NCBI RefSeq assembly: GCF_000003855.2
Contig: NW_003101673.1
Location: 1,007,900 to 1,071,899, forward strand
DNA from: Blastomyces gilchristii SLH14081
Taxonomy: Eukaryota; Ascomycota; Eurotiomycetes; Onygenales; Ajellomycetaceae
Length of the DNA: 64,000 nucleotides
Direction of reading: 5' to 3'
The notes under the pieces were generated by a model. It was not told the origin of the DNA, did not search any database, and saw only the letters and a program-made list of their open reading frames with translations. Below are positions 25,018 through 34,603 of the stretch, one piece after another. Positions within the stretch are counted from its first letter, which is position 1. Each line of letters begins with the position of its first letter. The position numbers and the translations under genes were made by a program.

Positions 25018-25600
25018 TCATGATGCAGCTGCAGTCTCTGTGACTGTCAAGAAAGCCAGGTTGAAGGTGAAGACAGTGTCAATGAGCTGTGAAAGTACTG
25101 CTTTCATTGTCACATCTTCTTTCTCTCCTGCATCTCTTGTGGCTGCAGTGATAGTAGTCACACTGTGCAGTGAGGTGTTGTCTCTTCTGCTGGCTGATGC
25201 ATCTGTGTCCAGTTCATTCTCTGCCTCTCTCACCGCTGTTGCAACGCCGCCCCCTTCCTCAGCTAATACAGTGGCATATGACCCTGTGTGATCATTCAGA
25301 GAGGAACTCAGAGAGAGCTTGGTTTCAGAGACAGTGACTCTGAGAAGCTCAATCTGTAGTTCCTCTCTTACATGCCTGAGCTCTGCTCAGAATACTGCTG
25401 AGTTGAATCTGCAGAGTTCTGTGATTTCTTCATCTTCTCTCTGTGAGAAGGCTCTGATACAGTCTCTGACTGATATCATTACTTGTCTGTGCTGCACTAA
25501 ACAGCTGAAGAAGAGAGGGATTTTATACACTCATCTCTTCTCTTACTCTCATTGTTTCTGTTATATTTGTAACAATGACTTCTATCTCTCTGTAAGTATT
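25018..25600 (-). pseudogene. Extra open frame downstream of pol in chromovirus D, unassigned
   Basis: One minus-strand frame runs from about 25510 (VQHRQVMISVRDCIRAF) to a TGA at 25018-25020 (ending LTVTETAAAS). Only one stop interrupts it, where a tryptophan codon may have decayed (AVF-stop-AELRHVREELQ). The upper boundary is uncertain. It is hydrophilic and probably helical, and keeps a few CpG and GG/CC sites unlike the rest of D. I know of no domain match. It occupies the position where env or other accessory genes occur in some gypsy elements, but I see no signal peptide or membrane segment. Confidence 0.45.
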
Positions 25601-26380
25601 ATCTCATAGAAAGATGTCATGTCAGCTCTGATAAGAAGTCTAGATACTTAAGCAGTACAGAGTGAGAGTCTTGAAGCTTCAAGTGTTGATGAATTCTATC
25701 AAGACTAAGAAGATCTCTCTTACTTATCTGTAAAAGAAGATGAAAGCATGAATCTCTGAGATGAAAAAACATCTCAGAATAACTGATCTTAAGAAGAAGT
25801 TAATCAGTATCACTGTTGAAAGTACTGCAGAGATTAATTGCTGATTAGAGAGAATCTCACTTCAATTAAAGCAGATAACTGAGATGCTTTATAAGTTGAT
25901 AAGTTGATATTTTTATACATTTCTTATACTCTTCTGCAGTGCTACAGCACTAACTTCTCAGCAGACAAAGATATCAGTGTCAGAGACTTCAACAGTGAAG
26001 AATGAGTTTAATAAGAATGTGATTATTGATAAGTAGACTCTGATCTCTCTTTTTACTTTTTCAGCAGGCTGCAGCTCTATTAGAATAGTAGTGACTCACA
26101 GATTAATAATATTAATCTTTTTTATTAGTTTTTAATATCTCTTTTCTCTAACTGCTTCAGGAATTTTACACTTGTATAGTCTCATTAAACTTCTAAAAAA
26201 CTCTTTGAGAGAAAATAGAAGAAGAGTGCTACAGAGTCTATAAGATGTCAGCTTATCACTGTAAGATTATCTCTAAAAAACTCTTTAAGAAAAATAAGAA
26301 GTCTTAAACAGCATTTCTTACTCAATATCTCTGATATGTAATAGAGCAGTCTCTACTAGTTATCTCATAGCTTACAATCT
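25601..26380. other. Decayed region between pol and the extra frame of D
   Basis: Without a readable gene. It is probably the pol 3' tail after the chromodomain plus spacer, broken by many stops. Confidence 0.4.
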
Positions 26381-29300
26381 CTTTCTCAGTATTTTTTAAA
26401 TGCTTAAGTGATTCTCATAAATTCTCTGACAATGAATAATCTTCTTATTTAATAAGATATTGAAGCTTACTGTAATGTATTCACTTATTCAATATTTTCT
26501 TTATAAGATATTCAGTATCACTCTCAATCTTAATATTATTCAGCTGAGACAGCTCTGCTCTGAGATATTGCTTATAGAGCTTTAAATAGAAAATGTGAAA
26601 AACAGAATGAATTGATTTCAATTCTATAAGTAATTTCAACTTATATATCTGCTTATTCATCACTCTTATTACTGAGAAAGATTCTAGTCATCACTCACTG
26701 AGCTTCTTACACAGTCTTATTATCTTGATATTCTTTGCTGAAAGTAGTACTTAATTCTCTATCAAGAACTTCATTGAAAGATGTTTTCAATTATAGTATT
26801 TTATCTATCACTTCTGAGCACAGCAGATACTTTTCACTGTCTTCTCATGAATTTTATTCAAAAGTTTCAATCTCACTTTTACTTCTAATACTGAGAGATA
26901 CTTTATTCTCTGTATTTGTCTGACATTCTGACTGTCTATTCCTCTCTTTGAAACATTATTCATGATGTCACTGAGTAATAAAGAATTATATTCATAATAA
27001 GTATAGAAAGAAGATATCTTTAAGATTACATTCTTTATATTGTTATATGCAAATTCAGCAGTTAGAAGATATTTGAGTCAATTATTCTAATAATATGAAT
27101 AGAACACTTAAAGATGCTGTTCTAGTATCTGATTCTGATATTCAGTCTGATCATCTGTCTGCAGATAAAATGCAGTACTGAGAAGACATCTTATTATAAG
27201 ATAATAGTAAAAAGCGGATCAGTATTTACTGATGAAGAGGAATTCTCAATCTGTTATCAATGATTTCAGAGCACTATGATCATAAATGATAGTATTTCAA
27301 AACAGGTCAGTCAATTCAGAGGCTTTAATCTTTTTATAAGTAGAAATATATCTAGTCATATTTGTAAAGTAGTCAACAATGATCAAAATTGAGTTATATT
27401 CTTTGACTTTTATTGACTTCAGCAGATCAACTATGAAATTCATCAATAGATTCTGCTATGAACTCTTTGAAATAGACAGTGATATTAACTCACTGTATTA
27501 CTTATACTGTGAGATCTTTATTCTTTAACAGATATTATAAGTCTCAATATACTCTTTAACATCTGTCTGAAGCTTGTCTCAAATATATTTATATTTTAGA
27601 AGCTTCTCAGTCTTCTCTAATCTGAAGTGCCCTGCATGGGAATCATTATAATGAATTCTCAATAACTTCTGACATATCACTCTGCTATGAGAGACAAAGA
27701 CTGAATCATTCAGCAGTAGAAGTTCATATTCTTCTAGTTATCAGTGACTTGATTTCTTAGCAGTATCACTCTGCTCAGAGTCTGTCTCTTTTAAGTTCAA
27801 ACTGAATTCTTTCTTCTTCAACTTCTGAATTCAAGCTGCAGTAGAGATGTCTCTCTTCTATAATTTATTAATAAATTTCAAAAGTAGTTGAGTTGAAAGA
27901 TTATAGACTGTTTCATTCTTTGTCAATTCAATAGTTGTAAAATATGATATAAGAAGCTCATAATCTTCAGTGTCAGTTCTCTGAGAGAATCTGAGTTTTC
28001 TTTCATCTTCTATACTGAGTCATGCAGCTGCCTCTTCAGCACTGTTTCTGAGCTTCAGAGAATTTCAACTCTCTGCAGCTAGCTTCTTCTGCAGTGATGA
28101 CAGAGATTCTTTTATAGAATTCTTCTTCATATCAATGATATTATAATCAGATCACTTAGACAGCATGTCAGCAGAGTTAAGCTGATCTGAATGATATCAG
28201 ATATAGAAATCATACTCTGAAAGCAGCTTCACTCATCTGACTTGACATTCTGTCAAGCTCTTTGTTATCAAGAAATAACACAGATTTGCATGATCAGTGA
28301 GAACTTGCACTGAGTACTTACTACTCTGAAGATAATATCATCAGATCTTAAAGAATTTGTTAATTACTAATATCTTCTGATCATGAGTATCATACCTTCT
28401 CTGTATGAGTGATAACTTCTTGAAGAAGAAGATCACTGATGTTCATTTACAGTATCTTATAGACTCTGTGAAAAAGTCTTCTCTCACAGACAATTCATTG
28501 TCTGTTTTCTCAGAGATGATTATTCTCTGTTTCTTTCAATATTGAAAGATCTTCAGTGTCAACTATGAAAAGATTTCACAGATCTCATTTTCAGATATAT
28601 CAGTCTCACACTGACTGAGTAAGTCAGAATTAAAGTGATTCAGTATTATGACATCTGTGAAAGCTTATTTTAATTCTACAAACACCTGCATGATGTCTTG
28701 AGTGAGAATAAATAGTCTTATTTTTCTGTCTTTCATACTTCTCTTTAACAGATCTGTAAGAGGAACAGTAATCTGTGAATATATATAGATGAATTGTCTG
28801 TAGAAATTTACAAATTCTAGAAACATCTGCATCTTGCAGTACATTCACAGCACTGACCAGTTCTTAATAACAGAGATCTGACTTCTGTTCATTGAAATGT
28901 CATTCATCTCAATAATATAATCTAAGAAATCAATCTTCTGCATGTAGAATAAGCATTTTTCAGTGTTTGCATAGAGTTGATACTGTCTCAAGTAACTTAA
29001 CACTTCTTAAACAGGAGTATCATGTTCTTTCTTCATTTTTGAGAAGATTAGAATGTTGTTCAAATATACTATATAGAAGACATTAGCAAGATCTCACAGC
29101 ATCTCATTTATATAGGTCTAGAAGATGACTGAAGCATTATAAAGATTAAAAGATAAAATAAGATATTCAAAATTACTGTACTTGATATAAAAAGTCATTT
29201 TTTAAACATCATCTTCATTAACTCTGATTCTATGATAGATATTCTGTATATTAATCTTTGAGAACATCTTTACTTCAGATAATCAATCAATCATCTCATC

Positions 29301-31196
29301 AATCAACAGTAATGAATAGTAATTCTTAACTATCACCTTGTTAAGGCCTCTGTAGTCTATATATAGACATAGTCTATCATTCTTCTTGAGTATAAAAAGT
29401 ATAGGCATCTCTGCTGAACTCTTTAATGAATATATTCAGTTCTTTGATTGCACTTCTTTAAGATATTTACACAGAACATTCAATTTCTTTACAGATAAGT
29501 TATAAAGAGACCTGTACAGTGCTGTTACATCATCTTCAAGACAAATCTTATATCATATCTTAATATCAGAAAACTTCACTGCTTCTCTTTTCAAAAAGAT
29601 ATTCTTAAAATCTGTAAAGAGACATTATATATATTCATCTTCAATGACAGATACTGCTGCTAATCTTGCAGTGAGAGTGATGACTTCTTCATCTATTTTC
29701 AAGTCTCAGTCATCTGCTACACAGTATATTAACTTAATCTTTTTCTTAAGATTCTTCTGATGAAACTCTTCAGATTTCTCTATCACTGTCTCTTTATTAG
29801 TGAGATGATACTGTCATACCTGAGTGACTCAGTCAATGAGAGAATTGTTTTCTCTCAATCACAGAAGATCTAAAATAATGTTCTCATCTATGATATTAAC
29901 TGTATAGAGAAGCAGACTGCTCTTCTTGAAGATTTCTTCTGAGTCTGTGACTACACACTTCACTTGAATTATGTCAAAACAGTGACATTTCATTTCATCA
30001 GTAAATTTCACATGATCTGACAGATCTATCTTCTTTCAATTCTTCATCAAAGAAAAGAAATAGAATATGAAGTTAGTATTCACTCTGAAGTTGAATAGAC
30101 ATCTCACTGATATCTCTTCATTCAGAGTATACATTGTGATCATAACATGAACTCAGAGATGTAAGAATTATTAATTCTTTTCTTTCTCTTCTTTATCTTT
30201 CATGAATATGTTTGTCAGAAGAGAAGTCAACTTTGAGAAGATATCTTCTCAGTTTCTTCTCTTCTTCAGCTTCTTACAATCACTGATATAGTGATCATCA
30301 GCTTCACAGTTAAAATAGAGATCTTTATTAAATCTTTTTTAACATTTCTTCACAGTTAGTGAAGAATTAGAATACTTGAAATTCTTCTTTACTTTCTCTG
30401 CACTGAAGCTGTCACAGTGCTGTTTAGATTCTATTATTAATTACTTAGAAGAGATCTTGTTAATCTTTTTCTCAGAGAATTGATTATTCAAATAGATTTG
30501 AGAAGCTAGATTAACAAGCTCAGTGCAATTAGTTGATGAACTCTGATATTATAATATTATTGTTCACATCTTATAAGTCAGCTTTGTGAGATAAAGCTGT
30601 GTTTTTAATTGATCTAAATTATCAGTCAATTTCTCTCAATATTCTTCAAATCTTGTATTGAAATTAAAAGAATTCTCATTATCTCATTAATATAATAAGT
30701 TGAACTGCTGTGCTGCTGTGAAGCTGCAGTTACAGTGATCTTCAATTTGATTCAGTAGAAAGTTCTTAAATTCTTCTCAAGTCATAATAGTATTGATATG
30801 CTCAAGCTCTCTCTTCTTAATAACTCAAGTAGTTGCAGAGATGTCTTTAAGAAGATTGACAGTGTATATTACTTATATCTCATAAGTATTATACTGACTC
30901 AGATTAAGGTGGAATTTCTGTTCAAGAGTACAGATAAAGCTGTGAAATTCAGACAAGATATTTTTCTTATATCTTAATAAATCTCTGATCTTAATCTCTC
31001 TATCTTCATGATAGATGTAGGTGTGTAGAGGCTGCAGTGATGACAGAGCAGTTGAAGAGATTATATCAAAATGTACAGTGATTTCAGAAATCTTGAATTT
31101 CTGCTGAGATAGAGATGTACATACTCTAGGAAATGATGTAGTATTTCTCTCAGAGAGTGAGGTCAGATCAGTCTCAGCACAGATACATGAGATCAT
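26380..31196 (-). pseudogene. gag-pol of chromovirus D (decayed)
   Basis: Starts at the ATG at 31196; the first 107 codons are open and end in a capsid-like LNLSQYNTYE segment. The zinc knuckle lies at about 30276-30316 (YFNCEADDHYISDC, first Cys changed to Tyr). RT has IDYRGLN near 29340-29360 and YLNN at 29055-29066 (expected YLDD). The integrase zinc-binding part (HYNDSHAGHFRLEKTEKLL) is near 27585-27660, the core aspartate (LIIVDYFTNMTR) near 27350-27390 and the glutamate (TDDQTEYQNQILEQHL) near 27110-27160. The GPY-like module (HSVFHIFYLKLYKQYL) is at 26560-26630 and the chromodomain (EYLIKKILNK then LQYLIK) at about 26400-26510. Stops are in frame throughout. Frame breaks between gag and pol were not resolved. 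Confidence 0.85.
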
Positions 31197-31253
31197 ATCA
31201 GTCTGTTAGAGCTTGACTGATTCAAATGTGTAATCAGATTGAGTGATTCAAAT

Positions 31254-31757
31254 TATAATATAATAAAACTGAAGCAGTGACTAGTCAGCAGCATTATATA
31301 GAGATAGTTGTTTAAAAAGCTGTATAAGTGAGCTTGACTATCTTGCTTGAATAGTGAGCTTATAGACTACAGAGTTATTATGAGAATATCACAGATATAA
31401 TACTTAGTATACTAAGAAGATTGTATGAGATACATAGTAACTCTTATATATATTTCAGTAGAAGAAAAACAAATCACTGACTTCTTTAATAAGAAGTCAG
31501 CATCTAGCTATTCTATATAGACAATAGACAGATACCCTTCTCTCATTTCACAAGTGAGAATAGCTGAAGTGATACCTCAGCAGTGTCTCATTGCTAAGAA
31601 AGAGTAATCTGCTGACCTTGTATAGAAGTGAGGTTCTTATATTCATCAATCGGATCTTTCTATGATACATCCGAATGATGTTATAGAGTGGTTGGAAACC
31701 GGTTCAGACAGCCTGCGGAATGGATGAAATCATCCGCATGAAAGCGATGAGCCGTGT
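31254..31757 (-). repeat. 5' LTR of chromovirus D, main part
   Basis: 504 bp matching 23999-24502 of the other LTR. The left part is decayed (TATAATATAATAAAAC for TGTAACATAGCGGAAC). The last ~120 bases keep CpG and GG/CC. It stops abruptly at GCCGTGT, where the sequence switches to B gag in the opposite orientation. Confidence 0.9.
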
Positions 31758-32198
31758 TAAGAAGGTATTAACTTTTAAACTCTTACAGACTCTTGTAAGT
31801 ATAGATAAAGATCAGACTTATGAAGATTTCTGTATACAACTTCAAACATTGAATAATCATCTTATCAAGCTCAAGAGTATACAGAATAGTAATAGAAGAT
31901 ATTACATTTTAATCACTTATATATCTACATCTGTACTGAAGAATAATAACAATGATACAGATACTATAAACTAAGTAGACTTAAATATCTATATATAAGT
32001 AAGAGTCTCTGTTATTAAAATAGACTTTTAAGTTTCTGAGATCACTTCTGAAGAAGTCACTGATTAATATCAACATAAAGTATATATTAACTGTAATTAA
32101 TCAGAATATATCACTTTTAACTACTAATTAATCTATGTATCTTCTTACTTAAGAGAAAGATCAGTGTCTTCTCACTTAAAGAATGAATCAGTGCCTGT
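31758..32198 (+). pseudogene. Element B gag fragment, inverted
   Basis: Plus-strand gag matching C from about 18077 to 18480 (LTFKLLQTLVSIDKDQTYEDF at 31760-31830), ending with GTGCCTGT, the reverse complement of ACAGGCAC. It is exactly the part of gag missing between the two minus-strand B pieces. The open frame at 31720-31974 is an artificial fusion of D's LTR with this fragment. Confidence 0.87.
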
Positions 32199-32204
32199 TA
32201 GACT

Positions 32205-32582
32205 GTTATTATTATCATTATTATTATTCTTTCATTATACTTATATGCAAGCAGAGCTTATAATAAGTTCTTGTGTGATATTAAATACAGATTAAGTGTT
32301 AATTATATAGAAGAAAATACAGATGTTAAGATTATATCAAGATAATAAGAACATAGAAAATACAAAGAAGTGATAATTAAATATATATAATAATAACTTC
32401 TCATCTCAGAAATATAGAGTAATTTTATTAAAGTGATTTGTATATCTCTGTATTTATTAAAAACCTGAGATGCTTGAGTTCTGAATTTAATATATCTTCT
32501 GCGGGTTTTGAACTTACATGTCTTGATTTCTCATGTCAAGACACTATCAGATGACCGCATTAATCATTCAGCTATCAGGGCT
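32205..32582 (-). mobile_element. tRNA-derived SINE, copy 1
   Basis: In reverse, with a (TTA)n/(TCA) tract at the low-coordinate end and the tRNA-like head at the high end (CCGCATTAATCATTCAG). The 10-bp duplication CTGTTAGACT (32195-32204, 32583-32592) consists of part of the hAT derivative's TIR and of its target site, so the SINE landed in the extreme end of that derivative. Confidence 0.9.
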
Positions 32583-32592
32583 CTGTTAGACT

Positions 32593-32604
32593 GGTCACTG
32601 GAAT
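32593..32604 (-). mobile_element. Displaced right end of the hAT derivative of 23508
   Basis: GGTCACTGGAAT continues TAGACT of 32199-32204 across the SINE and restores the derivative's right terminus in reverse. GGAAT is the second copy of D's target duplication. Confidence 0.85.
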
Positions 32605-32642
32605 TGTCACACTCCCGGCCGCGCCAAGGCCCCGTTGCGGTT
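32605..32642 (+). repeat. Displaced, inverted terminus of the D 5' LTR
   Basis: TGTCACACTCCCGGCCGCGC and following bases are the reverse complement of the last 38-40 bases of the D LTR as seen, decayed, at 24503-24542. It is unmutated and CpG-rich. 504 + 38 bp roughly equals the 544 bp of the other LTR. Confidence 0.88.
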
Positions 32643-33589
32643 CTTTTCATTTGATTCTCTCAAGATTAATTATCTGCTTCTAGAATCTTGATATTGAAGT
32701 TAGAAATAAATATTATAAGAGAAGTGTTTCTCTGTTAAGTACTCTGTAATTAATCTAATACTTTCTATTGTATAACAGTGTTTTAAAACAGAATATCAAG
32801 ATAATTGATGATATTATCAGATGTTTATAATGCTGATTTATATGCTTTTATTTATGAATGAAACTTCTGTTTCATGCAATTCTTCAATTATTCATTAATA
32901 TATTAATCTTAATTAATTAGTGAACTGATGATATCTTCATCTATACTTAGTTTTATAAGCATTTTCAATCTTTATAATGAATAGAGAGTGAGGTCAGAAG
33001 TATTAAAATATATAAAAGTATTTAAGTGTTTTTTTAATATTTGTATTATATTTATATTTAATTCTGTTGATATTGAAATTGTCTGTACAGAGGTTTTTTA
33101 TTAAGATAATTATTAAATCTCTTTATATTAATATTATTAAGTTGCATGCATATCAGCTATTTATTATTATTATAATTTTAACATTACTCAGAGTCACTGT
33201 AGTACTATATCTATACTTATATTTAAGAGTTCTTCTGTATTATTGTTAGATATGATTGATTATATTAATTATCAGATATGTAATATCTGTGAAATTGAAA
33301 GAAGTGTAATTATATAAATATCTTATATATCTGTATCAGAACTCTCAGATCTTTTACTGATATTCTCTTTATAAAATCTTATTCTCTTTGTAAGATCTTG
33401 TTACAGAGTCAGAGTGACTGATAAGTAAGCTTCTATCTAAGAACTTAGTATCTACTTAACTATTTATTCATTTCTCTATTTCTTATATATTATTATATGT
33501 TTGAATATCTTGATGAGTAATTGTTTCTAATAAGAAGATAATAAATGAGATAATCATTTCTAATAAGAAGATAATGAATGTTTTTCAAG
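32643..33589 (-). pseudogene. Element B gag start and leader
   Basis: Minus-strand match to C 17217-18060. About a dozen bases are missing at the inversion junction. Includes the primer site TGAAAAACATT just inside the 5' LTR (its complement AATGTTTTTCA lies at about 33578-33588). Confidence 0.82.
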
Positions 33590-33872
33590 TGTAAAAGATT
33601 TATACTGAATAGATCAGTATAATATTTATAAGTCTTATATAATAAAGTGAAAAATGTTAAAGAAGAAAAGAAAAGAGAGAAAGTATGAGAATTAGTAATC
33701 AGAGTGAATATTTATACATGTATATAATAATATATATAGTGAAGCTTCAGAGTAAAAGAATAGAAATTCTGTAGATTTTCAGCTGAGAATCAGTGACTGA
33801 GAATCAGAGTAGTAGAAATCTGTAAAGTGTAATAGAATAGTTTATATAATTGATCTGACACAGCTTATTATA
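33590..33872 (-). repeat. 5' LTR of element B
   Basis: 283 bp on the minus strand, decayed; the TGTGGCGGGC end reads TATAATAAGC. It is 13 bp longer than the 3' LTR owing to a small AT insertion near 33730. Its transcript-start segment matches the primer site next to it. Confidence 0.82.
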
Positions 33873-34070
33873 TTTATTATTTCATTATCAAATTCTATAC
33901 TCTGATAAAAACTAATATCAGTCTCATCTTATAACTCAGAAACTTTCTCATAATAAGTAATTATTCTATTAATAAGTTATCTAGTAAAGTAAGTGATTTT
34001 AAGCCTTGAGCTGAACTCTGAAGTAATAGATATATTACTTATATTAAAATGACTCTACTTCTTCTAGATA

Positions 34071-34073
<3 letters not shown>
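33873..34073. other. Unidentified AT-rich sequence
   Basis: The right flank of element B, probably continuous with 64-1104 before B inserted. No gene or repeat recognised. Confidence 0.4.

Positions 34074-34108
<35 letters not shown>
34074..34108. repeat. Uninterrupted run of 35 A
   Basis: Pure A35, flanked by AGATAT on both sides (TCTAGATATGT before, AGATATTC after). This may be the tail and target duplication of a retroposed copy, or a simple homopolymer. Confidence 0.85.
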
Positions 34109-34110
<2 letters not shown>

Positions 34111-34603
34111 TATTCTTCATAATAGAGAACATACTTTTTCAAAAGTATATAAATTTACTAATTAGTAAATTCAGAGAAAATAAAATATCTTTAATAAAAA
34201 GTAAGAGTTTTCTTAAAAAAGATAAACTATTCTCATCAAAAATATTGATACAACATTTTAAAAAGAAAAACATGTCATTCAGGCTATAACCTGTAGAATA
34301 GTTAAAGGTTGTATTACTATTGATAGATCTATCTACAAGAACATAATATAGTGGTGGGTCACGTGATCTAGTGGGATCGCTAACCGCGACGGCCGTAACG
34401 GCCAACAAATACAACAGATTCATGTTCCGTATCATTTGTTTACTTCTTGTCAAGTGACTCATCTCAACAAAGAAGAACAATACTTCAGTGTGCTGCCACC
34501 CTTGCACTGAGGACTTCTAAAAATCCTTATTACATTCTGCCATAGCGAAGTTTTATAACTCAACATCTTGCCTGCACTGGCCTGGTAGGAACAGTGTCAC
34601 AGA
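34109..34603 (+). promoter_or_regulatory. Upstream region of the nuclease-kinase gene
   Basis: CpG reappears from about 34350. A palindrome TCACGTGA lies at 34359-34366, about 240 bp before the start codon, of the type bound by bHLH factors. A CG-rich stretch follows (CGACGGCCGTAACGGCC at about 34387-34403). I see no clear TATA box. The start codon context is CAGAATGA with A at -3, which is favourable. A 122-codon antisense frame at 34139-34507 has no support. Confidence 0.4.

Larger units (their letters stand above)
23999..32642 (-). mobile_element. Chromovirus D, inserted in an hAT derivative, 5' LTR broken by inversion
   Basis: A gypsy element of a different family from A/B/C/F, on the minus strand. 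The 3' LTR is 23999-24542 and the 5' LTR is 31254-31757 plus an inverted 38-bp end at 32605-32642. The target duplication ATTTC (23994-23998) pairs with ATTCC, present as GGAAT at 32600-32604 in the inverted part. It carries gag, protease, RT, RNase H, integrase and chromodomain, and an extra 3' open frame. The span also includes a SINE, part of B's gag and the end of the hAT derivative, brought in by the inversion. Confidence 0.88.
1105..33872 (-). mobile_element. Gypsy element B (chromovirus), split by many insertions
   Basis: Host element of the whole left block, on the minus strand. Its own pieces are 1105-1490, 7213-9657, 16530-16852, 22601-23507, an inverted piece 31758-32198, and about 32643-33872. 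Read from right to left and joined, these give 5' LTR, leader, gag, protease, RT, RNase H, integrase, chromodomain, 3' LTR, in the same order as A and C. The joins are supported by the duplications of the inserted elements: TTTTA for A, GTTAGTCT/GTCAGTCT for the hAT, TTGAG for C and ACAGGCAC for the hAT derivative. I could not find a clean duplication for B itself. Confidence 0.85.

Noticed and set aside
25004..25291. Plus-strand 95-codon frame in chromovirus D
   Set aside because: Antisense of the extra frame on D's coding strand; that element is entirely minus-strand.
31720..31974. Novel 84-codon gene
   Set aside because: An artificial fusion of D's LTR end with inverted B gag at the inversion junction.
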